The notes: generated by a model from the letters alone, not told the origin. A stretch of DNA of 55,109 nucleotides from Gemmatimonas sp. (GCA_011390805.1 JAABRT010000019.1:1-55109); one strand, 5' to 3'; numbered from the stretch's first letter, positions 44,649-54,666 are shown. Made by a program: numbers and translations.

Positions 44649-46302
44649 CCGCAGGTGGACGCGGAATCGCGGGGCGCAGTGTGGTACCCGGTCCTTCGGA
44701 AGGCGGCACCGACAACGGTGTGTTGAACATGCCGGTGGGCGCGAGATGGTGTGGCACCGAGGGCTCCACACCGTACACCGTGACCGCCGGTCCACGATGA
44801 CGTTCCGGAACCAACTCCGGACGTTCACGCAGCGGTACGGACTCCGTGAGATGTGACCGCACATCGTCACTGATCAGCACATCACCGCCTCGCGCCAGGC
44901 TGCACAGACGGTTGGCCAGGTTCACCGTATCGCCAATCAGTGTGTACTCCAATCGACGCGGCGATCCGATGTTGCCCACAAATGCGTCACCAGCATTGAT
45001 ACCGATCCCTGCGTGCAGTGCTGAACGCCCTTCTGCGGTCCAGCGCGCGTTGAGCTGTGTCAACTCGCGCTGCATATCGAGCGCGGCGCGCACCGCGCGG
45101 TCGGCATCATCGAGGTGTGACACGGGAGCGCCCCAATACGCCATGAGCGCATCGCCAATGAACTTGTCGAGTGCACCGTCATGCCGGAATACACACTCCA
45201 CCATGGCGGCGAAGTACTCGTTGAGCTGTGCTGCCATCTGATCGGGCGGCAACGACTCGGCGACTTCTGTAAAACCACGGATATCGCTGAACAACACCAC
45301 CACGCGTTGCCGGACACCTCCCAACACAACGTTGCCTCGCTGATTGGCAATGCGGTCGGCCAGCTGCGGTGTGAAATAACGCTCAAAGTTCTCGCGAACC
45401 CGGGTTGCTTCCCGCAGTCTGTCTACCGATTGCTCCCGCTCCATGGCCGCGGCGGCAATGCCGGCGTACGCAACAAGGAAATCAAGATCCGCTTCGTTAA
45501 ACGCGTTGACGTCGCGCAGGTTGTCTACATACAGCACGCCGAGTGTCTTGCGTCCTTCGCCAATGAGTGGTGCCGCGAGTGCGGACCGCACAGCCTGCAA
45601 GCCAACGGAATCACCGCTCAGCCGCTCGTCGAGACTGGCGTCGTGCAGCAACCACGACACCTGGCGTTGCGCAACGCCGTTGGTGATGGTGCGCGGAACC
45701 GGTCGTGCAACGGCCGCACCGTGGCGATCGCGCGCCATGCGCATTTCCAGATCGGCGTTGGCATCGGCGCCATCCGGAACCAGCAGAATCGCAACACGAT
45801 CCGCATCGAATGCTTCAAACGCGTCATCTACAATTCGGGAAAGCAGCGCTTCAAGCCGCGCCAATCCACCCAGACGCTGTGCAACGGCAACGAGCTGAGA
45901 TAGCCGCTTGCCGGCCACTGCCTCCACCGCGTCGGAGGGCGAACCCATGGCGCGCTCACGCACCATGGTGGCGGCCCCATCGAGCGCAAACGGCGCAGTG
46001 ACGGAAACCCGTGGTGCCGCTTCCTCAACCACCGCCAGCTCCACCGGCCCAAAGGAAATCAGATCACCAACCCGGGCGCGGGCCTTCCCCACACGCTGCC
46101 CGTTGAGCCAGGTGCCGTTGCGCGACGACAAATCCTGCAGCATGACACCATCACCGTCCACGCGCACTTCGGCGTGCCGACGCGAGACGCCGGGATCAAG
46201 AATGGGTAAGTCGCAGGTCGTATCGCGTCCGAGTACAAGCGCTGCTGTCTCCGGCAGCACAAAGCGACGGTCACCCGACGGTGATACGAGTGCGAGAGGC
46301 AT
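44635..46302 (-). CDS. Adenylate cyclase with FHA and GAF domains
   Basis: A 555-residue class III cyclase. FHA domain residues 1-90 (GRDTTCDL, SRRHAEV, SSRNGTWLNG) bind phosphothreonine peptides; GAF-like residues about 125-300 sense a ligand. The cyclase domain at about 335-510 has VVVLFSDIRGFTEV, LDKFIGDALMAYWG and YTLIGDTVNLANRL. The metal Asp residues, the adenine-selecting Lys and the transition-state Asn/Arg are all present, so cAMP production is expected. ATG 46302 is 5 bases after the trpE stop, and its end overlaps the kinase-like gene. Confidence 0.9.
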   Translation of the reverse strand: MPLALVSPSGDRRFVLPETAALVLGRDTTCDLPILDPGVSRRHAEVRVDGDGVMLQDLSSRNGTWLNGQRVGKARARVGDLISFGPVELAVVEEAAPRVSVTAPFALDGAATMVRERAMGSPSDAVEAVAGKRLSQLVAVAQRLGGLARLEALLSRIVDDAFEAFDADRVAILLVPDGADANADLEMRMARDRHGAAVARPVPRTITNGVAQRQVSWLLHDASLDERLSGDSVGLQAVRSALAAPLIGEGRKTLGVLYVDNLRDVNAFNEADLDFLVAYAGIAAAAMEREQSVDRLREATRVRENFERYFTPQLADRIANQRGNVVLGGVRQRVVVLFSDIRGFTEVAESLPPDQMAAQLNEYFAAMVECVFRHDGALDKFIGDALMAYWGAPVSHLDDADRAVRAALDMQRELTQLNARWTAEGRSALHAGIGINAGDAFVGNIGSPRRLEYTLIGDTVNLANRLCSLARGGDVLISDDVRSHLTESVPLRERPELVPERHRGPAVTVYGVEPSVPHHLAPTGMFNTPLSVPPSEGPGTTLRPAIPRPPAGDER

Positions 46303-46307
46303 GTGTG

Positions 46308-47834
46308 TCAGTGCGTGACAGCTACGGTGGACTCCGCCACGCGCGCACGACCAATCGCCGTGAGCAGCGCGCGCGCCTTGCTCTCTGTCTCTTCCCACTC
46401 GGCGGCTGGCACCGAATCATGCACGATACCGGCACCTGCTTGCACCGACGCCACGCCGTCGGCCATCACGCACGTGCGAATAGTGATGGCCAGATCCATG
46501 CGCTGATCACCAGCCGCAATAAATCCGAGCGCGCCGGCGTACGGCCCGCGTCGCTCGGGTTCGAGTTCGTCGATGATCTGCATGGCACGCACTTTGGGTG
46601 CGCCCGTCATGGTGCCAGCGGGGAAGGTGGCGCGGAACGCATCGAGTGCCGAGTAGCCGGGCAGCAGATCGCCTTCCACCTGACTCACCATGTGCAGCAC
46701 GTGTGAATAACGCTCCACTTTCATGAGGTCGGTTACACGCACGCTGCCGTAGGTGGCAATGCGTCCAACATCGTTGCGGCCCAGATCAACGAGCATCACG
46801 TGTTCTGCGCGTTCCTTGGCATCGGCCATGAGATCGGCAGCCAGCGCATCGTCGTCTTCTACTGTTGCGCCGCGTTTTCGCGTACCGGCGATAGGACGCA
46901 CCGTCACGCGTCCATCAGCCACGCGAAGCAACAACTCAGGTGACGAGCCCACAATCTCCACGCCATCAAGCGCGAGATGATACATGTACGGCGACGGATT
47001 CAGCGCACGCAAACAACGATAGAGCGTGAGGCTGTCAAAGTCATGCGGTGTGCTGATGCGTCGCGCGAGCAATGCCTGAAACACGTCGCCGGCGAGAATG
47101 TATTCCTTGATGCGCAGCACATCGCGCTCAAAGTCTTCGCGTGCAAACGACGAAGCACCGGTGGCTGGCGGCGCGTCGTGTGCGAGCTGCAGCGGTTCGA
47201 GTACATTGGGTCCCTGCAGGCACGCAATGGTTTCATCAAGCGTCTGCTGCGCGTCGCCGTAGAGTGCGTCCAGCTGATCGGCGGTCGCATTGGCCGGCAC
47301 GTGCACCGAGACAATCACACGGGCCTGCGCGCGCCAGTTATCAATCATCACCAGCGCGCGCGGAAACATCACGCAGGCGTCAGGCGTGTTCACACCGCGC
47401 GGCGGCGCATCGGGCAACCGTTCGATGTAGCGCACCGTGTCGTACGTGAAAAACCCGACGGCGCCGCTCCAGAACGGCCCGAGCTCAGGCATCGCAACCG
47501 GTCGCATGCCGGCCACGATCTGCTGCAGATCAGCGATCGGATCGGCGGGGGTGCGGGCACCGTGCCAGCCGTGTTCTGCACTCCAGTCTTCTACCACGCC
47601 GTCGGTCACGCGCCAGGCGCCGCTGAGCGAGCTGCCCAGGTAGGTGTAACGCGCCCACGTCTCGCCGCCGGCCGGCGCCGACTCGAGCAGGAAGCTGAAC
47701 GGGCCTTGGCGCAACTTCGCGTAGGCCGACACGGGAGTATCGAGGTCGAGCAGGCAATCGCGCCACACGGGCACGAGTCCGCCGAGCGCGAGGCAGTCGG
47801 CGGCGCGATTGAAAAAGGCATCACGGGTAGGCAC
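46308..47834 (-). CDS. trpE: Anthranilate synthase component I
   Basis: Converts chorismate to anthranilate with the TrpG glutaminase, the first step of tryptophan synthesis. The protein has the tryptophan-feedback element LLES (FSFLLESAPAG), the chorismate site IAGTRKRG, DLGRNDVGRIA, and TFPAGTMTGAPKVRAMQIID. No trpG or trpD follows; downstream are a cyclase and LPS-core genes. The start is uncertain: the GTG at 47834 gives a canonical N-terminus (VPTRDAFFNRAADCLALGG) of 508 residues, and a TTG at 47897 would overlap the divergent Nudix gene. Confidence 0.92.
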   Translation of the reverse strand: MPTRDAFFNRAADCLALGGLVPVWRDCLLDLDTPVSAYAKLRQGPFSFLLESAPAGGETWARYTYLGSSLSGAWRVTDGVVEDWSAEHGWHGARTPADPIADLQQIVAGMRPVAMPELGPFWSGAVGFFTYDTVRYIERLPDAPPRGVNTPDACVMFPRALVMIDNWRAQARVIVSVHVPANATADQLDALYGDAQQTLDETIACLQGPNVLEPLQLAHDAPPATGASSFAREDFERDVLRIKEYILAGDVFQALLARRISTPHDFDSLTLYRCLRALNPSPYMYHLALDGVEIVGSSPELLLRVADGRVTVRPIAGTRKRGATVEDDDALAADLMADAKERAEHVMLVDLGRNDVGRIATYGSVRVTDLMKVERYSHVLHMVSQVEGDLLPGYSALDAFRATFPAGTMTGAPKVRAMQIIDELEPERRGPYAGALGFIAAGDQRMDLAITIRTCVMADGVASVQAGAGIVHDSVPAAEWEETESKARALLTAIGRARVAESTVAVTH

Positions 47835-47890
47835 CTCCAATACTCGCTGGCCGTCTCCCCCGAGGGCAAGCGCCCGGGATAGGTTGCGAT

Positions 47891-48433
47891 ATGACAAATG
47901 CCATGGGAGACGATGGACGGGTGCGCATCACGCCGGGCGTGGTGGACGTATGCGTGTTGTACCGCGCGGCGGTGAAATCAGGCCGCGCGCGATCTGACGC
48001 AGGGCCAGGCTATAGCTGGCGTGTGCTTGTGCTGCAGCGGGGCACGCAGACGCGCTGTCCGGGCTCGTGGGAGCTGGTGCACGGTGGCATTGAGGTGGGC
48101 GAACGTCCCGAGGCAGCGGCTCGGCGCGAAGTGATGGAGGAAACCGGGCTGGCCGTGCAGCGACTGTACTGCATTACGGTAAACGGGTTCTATCTGGCGG
48201 GGCGCGATATTCAGGCCGCATTGGTGTTTGCCGCCGTGGTGGGTGAAGGGCAGGCACCGCCTGCTGTGGCGCGCGGGCCCGAGCATGTGGCGGAAAAGTG
48301 GCTTACGATCGCGGCGGCCAAAAAGCTGGTGACGTGGCCGCGCGAGCGTGAGGCGCTTGATCACATCGCGCATCTGCTGCGGAGCGGCGATGCGGGGGTG
48401 GCGGAGGATGTATTGCGGGTGCCGATTGAGTGA
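47891..48433 (+). CDS. Nudix hydrolase
   Basis: A 180-residue protein with a complete Nudix box GGIEVGERPEAAARREVMEE followed by TGL, which binds the metals for hydrolysing a nucleoside diphosphate linked to another moiety. The substrate is not predictable. ATG 47891 has AGG 7 bases upstream; a second ATG at 47903 is possible. It is divergent from trpE and converges on a lipoprotein gene across a 12-bp tandem repeat. Confidence 0.9.
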   Translation: MTNAMGDDGRVRITPGVVDVCVLYRAAVKSGRARSDAGPGYSWRVLVLQRGTQTRCPGSWELVHGGIEVGERPEAAARREVMEETGLAVQRLYCITVNGFYLAGRDIQAALVFAAVVGEGQAPPAVARGPEHVAEKWLTIAAAKKLVTWPREREALDHIAHLLRSGDAGVAEDVLRVPIE

Positions 48434-48478
48434 CTGCAGCTCGGACGATGCGGCGCCCCCGGTCAGCGAGGCCGACTG

Positions 48479-48539
48479 AGCTACTTCCTCAGCTACTTCC
48501 CCCGATTACTTCCCCAACTACGTCCCCAGTTACTTCAGA
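48479..48539. repeat. Degenerate 12-bp tandem repeats between convergent genes
   Basis: Five units of the form (A/G)NYTACKTCCYC run from 48479 to 48539; one unit has an extra C. The last unit extends into the TAA stop of the minus-strand lipoprotein gene at 48530-48532. Confidence 0.65.
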
Positions 48540-49234
48540 GCCGAAAAATGAGGCGGCGGCGAAGAATCACGCCGCTGTTGTGCACTGGCGCGCGAGCGAA
48601 TGAGTGAGCGTTCACGCTCCACGCGCTGCAGCACAATCTGCCATCCGTCGCTCTCCACCGTTTCTACGATCATCGACAGCGGCTGATTCGGATCCACCTG
48701 TCCGTCAAAGACGAACAGCGCCGACTGGGTTTCGCGCTGACGCAACCGGTATTCACCGAAGCCCGGCGTCATGGGGAAGACATCGAGCGGGCGGAAGTCC
48801 CGGCCCACGTTACGGATCACGATTTCCATAGGGCTGAACCGCGTCTCGCCCTGCTCCTGCGCAAAGAAGTTCACCACCCACAGGGAATACGACGGCAACC
48901 GCACGCGATCCTTGAGCCTGTCAAGTTCGTCACGTTTGCTGTTGATCAGCTCCGTCATGCCGCGGTACAGATCGGGCGAGAGCAGGCGAATGAACGATTC
49001 GTCAATTGGAGCGGCGCGCACCTGCAGGCCACCGGGCAGCGAGAGTCGGATGGCCACGTCATCCTGTCGCAGTGTGCCGTAGCCGGCGGGTACCAGAGCG
49101 GGGTCCTGACCAACAGCAACAGGCGTTCGCGCTGAGCTTTGCGTGGCGGGTACCGTTGCGCAGGCTGCCAGCGCGTTCAGTGCGAGACACAACGCTGCGC
49201 CGGATGCGATCATCCGCCGCGAGCGGCTACGCAC
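48530..49234 (-). CDS. Hypothetical lipoprotein downstream of engB
   Basis: A 234-residue predicted lipoprotein: basic start VRSRSRR, hydrophobic segment, and lipobox LAAC with Cys near residue 24. The mature part has two beta-rich stretches (TLRQDDVAIRLSLPGGLQVR and the segment around IVIRNVGRDFRPLDVFPMTP) and a basic Ser-rich tail. I do not recognise a family. The GTG at 49234 starts 1 base after the engB stop and gives a good n-region; ATG 49213 is an alternative without the positive charges. It is last in the clpX-lon-engB run. Confidence 0.65.
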   Translation of the reverse strand: MRSRSRRMIASGAALCLALNALAACATVPATQSSARTPVAVGQDPALVPAGYGTLRQDDVAIRLSLPGGLQVRAAPIDESFIRLLSPDLYRGMTELINSKRDELDRLKDRVRLPSYSLWVVNFFAQEQGETRFSPMEIVIRNVGRDFRPLDVFPMTPGFGEYRLRQRETQSALFVFDGQVDPNQPLSMIVETVESDGWQIVLQRVERERSLIRSRASAQQRRDSSPPPHFSALK

Positions 49235-49235
49235 T

Positions 49236-50012
49236 TCAGGAATGGCGCGCTGCACTGTTGACGTCGTCATCATCATTCCCGTTGTCGTCCAAGTCATCTG
49301 GCTCGTCGCTGTCGTCGTCGCTGTCGTCGCCGCCAAACTCGTCTTCGCCGTGCGCATCATCCATGGCCTGCGCATCAGCATGACTCACATCATCCGCCGC
49401 GCCGCATAGCTCCACCACCGCCTCAGCCAGCTCATCGCGCCCTTCGCCCGTGCGCGACGAAAACGTGAGCAGCTGATCTTCATCAATCGACAGAGCGGCG
49501 CACAACGCAGGAATGCGTTCCAGACGCTCGGCCGGTCTGAGCTTGTCGATCTTGGTAAGCACGATCATGGTGGGCACACCAACTTCGGCCAGAAAATCGA
49601 GCATGTGCCGATCATCGTCGGTGGGATCGTGCCGAGCGTCGAGCAATAGTGCCACGCCGCGCAAGTTGGGATTGTCCCGCAGAAACCCTTCAATGAGCGG
49701 ACGCCAGGCCTGCTTGCGTTCCTTTGAAATACGCGCGTAACCGTAACCCGGAAGGTCCGCGATCACGAAACGCTTGTTCACGAGAAAAAAGTTGATCTCG
49801 CGCGTGCGCCCAGGCGTTTTACTCACGCGGGCGAGAGCCTTCCGTCGAACGAGTTTGTTCAACAGTGACGACTTGCCAACATTCGACCGACCGGCAAACG
49901 CGATTTCCGGCACTGTTGATTCCGGACGCCAACCACCCGCTTCCGCCATTGGTCCAATGAACTCAAGCGAACGAATGACCAGCGGATCGGGCGTTGTACG
50001 CTCGTCGCTCAC
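49236..50012 (-). CDS. engB: Ribosome-biogenesis GTPase EngB with acidic C-terminal tail
   Basis: A GTPase that assists large-subunit assembly. The G motifs are visible: G1 [16 protein letters not shown]2 near [14 protein letters not shown]3 [12 protein letters not shown]4 LTKIDK. The core ends near residue 205, the normal family length of about 200. A further 50 residues form an Asp-rich tail ([20 protein letters not shown]) that is probably disordered. The GTG start overlaps the lon stop as GTGA. Confidence 0.94.
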   Translation of the reverse strand: MSDERTTPDPLVIRSLEFIGPMAEAGGWRPESTVPEIAFAGRSNVGKSSLLNKLVRRKALARVSKTPGRTREINFFLVNKRFVIADLPGYGYARISKERKQAWRPLIEGFLRDNPNLRGVALLLDARHDPTDDDRHMLDFLAEVGVPTMIVLTKIDKLRPAERLERIPALCAALSIDEDQLLTFSSRTGEGRDELAEAVVELCGAADDVSHADAQAMDDAHGEDEFGGDDSDDDSDEPDDLDDNGNDDDDVNSAARHS

Positions 50013-52468
50013 GTGAGATGCGCCTCGCGCTGTGTTCTACCGCGCTTGCTGCCGCGCCCCCGAGCTGGCGGCTTGGCTTCAATCGTCGTCGGGTCAAGCA
50101 GCGCCGGAGCGGCCGCAGGGAGCAACGCCACGTCGAGCACTTCATCCATTAACCGCACGGGATGCCACCTCACACCCTCACGGGCATCATCGGGCATCTC
50201 GGCAAGATCGCGCGCGTTGCCGGCCGGAATGATCACGTCAATCATGTGTTGACGATGCGCCGCGACGCCCTTCTCACGCAGTCCGCCAATCGGCAGGACA
50301 CGACCGCGCAGCGTGACTTCACCGGTCATGGCCACATTGCCACGTACCGGACGCCCTGTGAGTGCACTCACCATCGCGGTTGCGATAGCGATGCCCGCAC
50401 TCGGACCATCCTTGGGTGTTGCACCCGCCGGCACATGCACATGCAAGTCGTGCTTCTGCAACAACTCCGGTGACAGGCCAAGCGTGTCGAGCCGCGAGCG
50501 TACCCACGTGAGTGCTGCCGACGCCGATTCCTTCATGACGTCGCCAAGTGTGCCGGTAAGCTGCAAACGCCCACGTCCCGGAACCACGCTCACTTCCACT
50601 TCGAGCAGTTCACCACCAACACTCGTGTACGCCAAGCCGTTGGAGACACCAACGCGATTTTCCGTGCTCGCGTCTTCGGCATCAAAGGGTGCCACGCCCA
50701 GATAGGCAGACAGTGATGCTTCGTCCACCACAATCGGCAGCGCCATATCGCCCTTTTCAGCAATCGCGCGCGTGACCTTGCGAACCAGCCGTGCAACCCG
50801 ACGCTCAAGGTCGCGCACGCCGGCTTCACGTGTCCAACCACGAATAATGGTGGTGAGCACTTCTTCGCTGACGACCAGATCACCGTCTGAGAGACCGTGT
50901 GCTTCGAGCTGGCGCGGAATCAGATAGCGCGATGCAATAGCGAGTTTCTCGGGTTCCAGATAGCCCGGCAGCCGCACCACTTCCAGACGATCACGCAGCG
51001 CTTCGGGAATACCGGGCAACGAGTTCGCCGTGGTAATGAACAACACCTGCGACAGATCGTAGTCGACTTCGAGATAGTGATCGGCAAATGCGCGGTGCTG
51101 CTCGGGATCGAGCACTTCGAGCAACGCCGACGATGGATCACCGCGCCAGTCGCTGCCGAGCTTGTCGAGTTCGTCGAGCAGCAACACGGGGTTCACCACT
51201 TCGGCGCGCCGCATGGCTTGCACGATGCGCCCGGGCAACGCGCCTACATACGTGCGCCGGTGACCGCGGATCTCGGCTTCATCGCGCACGCCGCCCAGCG
51301 AAATGCGTACAAACTTGCGTCCCATCGAGCGGGCAATGCTGCGCGCGAGTGATGTCTTGCCCACGCCAGGCGGTCCAACCAGACACAAAATCGGACCGCG
51401 CACGGTGCCCACGCGAGACAGCACGGCCACGTGATCGAGGATGCGCTCCTTCACTTCTTTCAGACCGTAGTGGTCGGCCTCAAGCACGTCACGCGCCGTA
51501 GTAATGTCGAGCGTGTCGTCTGATTTCTCGTGCCAGGGCAGTGCAGCGACCCAGTCCAGCCAGCCACGTGCAACAGCCGATTCGGGCGACATGGGAGACA
51601 GTCGCTTCAGGCGGCGCACTTCGCGCGTGGCGCGCGTCTGCACCTCTTCCGGCAGGTTGCGCGCCTTGAGCTGCTTCTCGAGTTCCTCAAGGTCATCGCC
51701 GTCGTCGTTGCCGAGTTCCTTGTGAATGGCCTTGAGCTGTTCCTGCAAGAAGAACTCGCGCTGATTCTGGTACAGCGAACCGCGCACCTGCTCGTCAATA
51801 CGACGCTCCAGGCGCAACAGCTCAAGCTCGGTGACCAGCACTTCCGATACGCGCTCTACCAGCGCATCGAGCGTTGGCTTTTCGAGCAGCTCCTGCCGTA
51901 CATCGAGCGGCACCTGCAAATGTGCGGCAATACCAAACGTGAGGCGGACGGGGTCATCGATGGACTGCAACACGCCGATGATTTCGGGCGCGATACGACG
52001 CTGCAGTCCGGCGTATTCTTCGAACAGGGTCAACGCGTGCCGGACACGCACCGCGAGGCTCACCAGGTCGGCGCCCTCGAGTGCGAGTGGGAACGGCTTG
52101 ACCGTGGCCTGTACGGGTAGCGAGGCGGCTCGCTCCGCGGCCCGTGCCTCCGCTTCCGTGACTTCACCTTCAATCACAGGCGCCGAACGCGGCATCGTGA
52201 AGCGCGCAATCTGCACACGCTCGCGCGCGTCTACGAGAATGCGCGTGGTTCCATTGGGCAGTCGCGTGACATGTTGGACGCGCGCAATGACGCCGATGCG
52301 ATGCAGCCCTGATGAATCGGGCTGTTGATCGTCGGGGTTGCGCTGCGTGACAAGCAGCAGTTCTCGCGAGCCGTCGGCAGCCGCCGCAACGGCCGCGAGC
52401 GAACGCGACCGGCCAACGAGCAGAGGCATGGCCGCATGCGGGAACAGCACAACATCACGCAACGGCAA
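50009..52468 (-). CDS. lon: ATP-dependent protease Lon
   Basis: Degrades misfolded and regulatory proteins in the cytoplasm. The 819 residues comprise the N-terminal LON domain ([20 protein letters not shown]), a coiled middle region, the AAA+ module with Walker [16 protein letters not shown], sensor residues, and the C-terminal serine protease domain with [14 protein letters not shown] and the Lys in [10 protein letters not shown]. The start appears to be TTG at 52468: the frame is open further upstream but lacks ATG, GTG or TTG back to the clpX stop, 53 bases away. Confidence 0.96.
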   Translation of the reverse strand: MPLRDVVLFPHAAMPLLVGRSRSLAAVAAAADGSRELLLVTQRNPDDQQPDSSGLHRIGVIARVQHVTRLPNGTTRILVDARERVQIARFTMPRSAPVIEGEVTEAEARAAERAASLPVQATVKPFPLALEGADLVSLAVRVRHALTLFEEYAGLQRRIAPEIIGVLQSIDDPVRLTFGIAAHLQVPLDVRQELLEKPTLDALVERVSEVLVTELELLRLERRIDEQVRGSLYQNQREFFLQEQLKAIHKELGNDDGDDLEELEKQLKARNLPEEVQTRATREVRRLKRLSPMSPESAVARGWLDWVAALPWHEKSDDTLDITTARDVLEADHYGLKEVKERILDHVAVLSRVGTVRGPILCLVGPPGVGKTSLARSIARSMGRKFVRISLGGVRDEAEIRGHRRTYVGALPGRIVQAMRRAEVVNPVLLLDELDKLGSDWRGDPSSALLEVLDPEQHRAFADHYLEVDYDLSQVLFITTANSLPGIPEALRDRLEVVRLPGYLEPEKLAIASRYLIPRQLEAHGLSDGDLVVSEEVLTTIIRGWTREAGVRDLERRVARLVRKVTRAIAEKGDMALPIVVDEASLSAYLGVAPFDAEDASTENRVGVSNGLAYTSVGGELLEVEVSVVPGRGRLQLTGTLGDVMKESASAALTWVRSRLDTLGLSPELLQKHDLHVHVPAGATPKDGPSAGIAIATAMVSALTGRPVRGNVAMTGEVTLRGRVLPIGGLREKGVAAHRQHMIDVIIPAGNARDLAEMPDDAREGVRWHPVRLMDEVLDVALLPAAAPALLDPTTIEAKPPARGRGSKRGRTQREAHLT

Positions 52469-52521
52469 AACGGGATACCGCGTGGGGCTGCTACGGCCGG
52501 CACGCGGGGCAGGGCGAGGGC

Positions 52522-53793
52522 TCAGGCTTCCTTCTTCTGGCGCTTGGGCGCGATTTCCAGGAGTGGTGGCCCGCCCGTGGTGACCGATGCTTCGGTGACT
52601 TTCACTTCGACAATATCATCACGGCTTGGCAAGTCGAACATTGTCTCAAGCAATGTTTCTTCAAGAATTGCGCGCAATCCACGCGCGCCCGTGCCACGAC
52701 GGAGCGCCTTGCTGGCAATCGCACGCAGCGCCGACTCCTCGAACGTGATCTTCACGTCTTCCAGATCAAACAAACGCTGGTACTGACGCGTGAGCGCGTT
52801 CTTCGGCTCTTTGAGAATCTGCACCAGCGCTTCTTCATCAAGCGCGTCGAGCGGTACGCACACGGGCATACGACCAACGAGCTCGGGAATGATGCCAAAG
52901 CGCAGCAGATCTTCCGGCTCAACTTCGGAGAACGGCGACTTGGACGTCTCGCTCTGCACACTGTCGAGCACGATTTCCGGCTGCGGCGTCTCGGGGCCAC
53001 CAAAGCCGATCTGCCGGCGACCGACACGCGCTTCGATGATCTTTTCCAGACCGTCAAACGCGCCACCGCAAATGAACAGGATGTCCTTGGTATTGATCTG
53101 GATGTATTCCTGCTGCGGATGCTTGCGTCCGCCCTGCGGCGGCACGCTGGCAACAGTGCCTTCCAGAATCTTGAGCAGCGCCTGCTGCACCCCTTCGCCC
53201 GACACATCGCGCGTGATACTCGGATTTTCCGACTTGCGCGCGATCTTGTCGATTTCGTCGATGTACACAATGCCGCGCTCGCATTCGGCGACATTGAAAT
53301 CACCGGCCTGCAGCAAGCGCACCAGAATGTTCTCGACGTCTTCGCCTACGTAACCCGCTTCGGTGAGCGTGGTGGCGTCGGCGATGGTGAACGGCACATC
53401 AAGAATGCGCGCCAAGGTTTGCGCGAGCAGCGTTTTGCCGACACCGGTGGGGCCGATGAGCAGAATGTTGGACTTGTCGAGCTCCACATCGTCTTCACGC
53501 GCATTGGCCGCAGCGTTGATGCGCTTGTAGTGGTTGTACACCGCCACCGACAACGCCTTCTTGGCGCGCTCCTGTCCAATCACATACTGGTCGAGCGTTC
53601 CCTTGATCTCACGAGGCGACGGGACCTGCGTGATCGCCTCAGTGACTTCGCGCTCCTCGTCCTCCGCCAGGATTTCATTGCACAGCGCGATGCACTCATT
53701 GCATATGTAAACCGACGGACCCGAAATGAACTTTCGGACCGCGTCTTTGGACTTTCCGCAAAAGGAGCAACGGAGATGCTTGTCTTGTGACAT
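52522..53793 (-). CDS. clpX: ATP-dependent unfoldase ClpX
   Basis: Unfolds substrates and passes them to ClpP. The 423 residues begin with the zinc-binding domain ([14 protein letters not shown], then CNECIALC). Walker A is [19 protein letters not shown], Walker B is [13 protein letters not shown], and the pore loop is in [12 protein letters not shown]. No clpP or tig gene is adjacent on the window's side, which is unusual since clpP commonly precedes clpX. It heads the run clpX-lon-engB-lipoprotein, and a possible TTGACC promoter lies upstream. Confidence 0.97.
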   Translation of the reverse strand: MSQDKHLRCSFCGKSKDAVRKFISGPSVYICNECIALCNEILAEDEEREVTEAITQVPSPREIKGTLDQYVIGQERAKKALSVAVYNHYKRINAAANAREDDVELDKSNILLIGPTGVGKTLLAQTLARILDVPFTIADATTLTEAGYVGEDVENILVRLLQAGDFNVAECERGIVYIDEIDKIARKSENPSITRDVSGEGVQQALLKILEGTVASVPPQGGRKHPQQEYIQINTKDILFICGGAFDGLEKIIEARVGRRQIGFGGPETPQPEIVLDSVQSETSKSPFSEVEPEDLLRFGIIPELVGRMPVCVPLDALDEEALVQILKEPKNALTRQYQRLFDLEDVKITFEESALRAIASKALRRGTGARGLRAILEETLLETMFDLPSRDDIVEVKVTEASVTTGGPPLLEIAPKRQKKEA

Positions 53794-53841
53794 GTGCGCG
53801 TGCGGGAACGGGAAACGGGGAGTGCCCCCGGTATATGTATG

Positions 53842-53870
53842 AACTAACCCGAACGTGCCGAAAGGGTCAA
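53842..53870 (-). promoter_or_regulatory. Candidate clpX promoter
   Basis: On the minus strand, TTGACC (53870-53865) and TTAGTT (53847-53842) are spaced by 17 bases, about 49 bases upstream of the clpX start. The -35 is good and the -10 is poor, so this is tentative. Confidence 0.3.
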
Positions 53871-53931
53871 GCGACCGGCCGGGTTTGCCACCTTTGTTTA
53901 AGTCTCGGCCGCTCTATGTCATTCCCTGATG

Positions 53932-54126
53932 ATTCGTCTTTGCGGCCACAAAGTGCCGTGAGGCCTTAAGGCCTTAAAGCCTCGAACAGCTTCGTACGCG
54001 GGAACAGAGCTCCGATGGCAGCCCGCGACGTCGTGGGCGGGCATGGTCGCTTGGTGCCAGAGTACGAATATTGCGAGGCTTTAAGGCCTTAAGGCCTCAG
54101 GGCACATATTGGCCGGAAGGACGGAT
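53932..54126. repeat. ~195-bp palindromic element, copy 1
   Basis: An almost symmetrical element with arms of about 98 bases meeting at the centre CGAC/GTCG (54029/54030). The outer ends are ATTCGTC and GACGGAT. The arms contain GAGGCCTTAAGGCC on the left and TAAGGCCTCAGGGCAC on the right, plus an inner TTCGTAC/GTACGAA pair. The left arm is about 86% identical to that of copy 2 without gaps. No open frame of its own. Confidence 0.85.
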
Positions 54127-54273
54127 CCCAAAGGGCGAGGGCGACGCTACGCCGTTTACGGTGAACGGAGTTTGGGGGCGGGGACGACTCTCCCCCGTAA
54201 ACAGTGAACGGAAAAGATACAGCGCGCGCAGAAATGGTGAGGGTTAAAGAAAACAACCGCAACAACTTACCGC
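54127..54273. other. Spacer with a 17-bp direct repeat and a hairpin before the four-helix-bundle gene
   Basis: CCGTTTACGGTGAACGG at 54152-54168 and CCGTAAACAGTGAACGG at 54195-54211 are direct repeats with three differences. Between and overlapping them, GTTTGGGGGCGGGGA (54170-54184) can pair with TCTCCCCCGTAAAC (54189-54202). Related TAAACGGT strings occur near 28650. No gene is seen. Confidence 0.5.
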
Positions 54274-54666
54274 ATGCGCGACTTCCGGAAACTCCACACC
54301 TGGCAGCACGGCCACGCCCTGACCCTGGCCATCTACTCCGCCACCGCCTCAATCCCGCGCACCGGCTACCCGGGGCTCACCAGCCAACTGCGCCGCGCCG
54401 CCGCGGCAGTCCCCACAAACCTCGCCGAAGGCTGCGGCCACACATCCCGCCGCGAGTTTGCAAGGTTCGTGCAGGTAGCGTTGGCATCGGCTGTGGAGAC
54501 CGAGTACCACCTGCAGCTGTGCCACGATCTCGGGGTGATCGACCCCAAGCTCGCAGCCCAACTCATTGCCGACTGCAATCGCCTCCGCCAAATGCTGGCG
54601 TCGCTGCTCGCAAGGGTCCGCGCCGAGCTCAATCCCACTCGCGACCTCTACCCCCCGCCGTTCTGA
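54274..54666 (+). CDS. Four-helix-bundle protein (S23 / 23S rRNA intervening-sequence protein family)
   Basis: A 130-residue protein with the family pattern: FRKLHTWQHGHALTLAIYSA as helix 1, QLRRAAAAVPTNLAEGCG as helix 2, REFARFVQVALASAVETEYH as helix 3, and a fourth helix near residues 88-115. Such proteins are encoded in 23S rRNA intervening sequences or as free-standing genes beside repeats, and a related fold serves as Avd in diversity-generating retroelements. Function unknown here. The stop codon TGA coincides with the first base of a repeat end at 54666. The gene lies between the two palindromic elements. Confidence 0.85.
   Translation: MRDFRKLHTWQHGHALTLAIYSATASIPRTGYPGLTSQLRRAAAAVPTNLAEGCGHTSRREFARFVQVALASAVETEYHLQLCHDLGVIDPKLAAQLIADCNRLRQMLASLLARVRAELNPTRDLYPPPF

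Noticed and set aside
44649..44870. N-terminal extension of the Kdo-kinase-like protein
   Set aside because: Cys/Arg-rich with no fold signal and fully inside the cyclase gene; an internal GTG or ATG start is more plausible.
54274..54666. Avd protein of a diversity-generating retroelement
   Set aside because: No reverse transcriptase, template repeat or variable repeat in the window; the S23-type four-helix-bundle family is a sufficient explanation.
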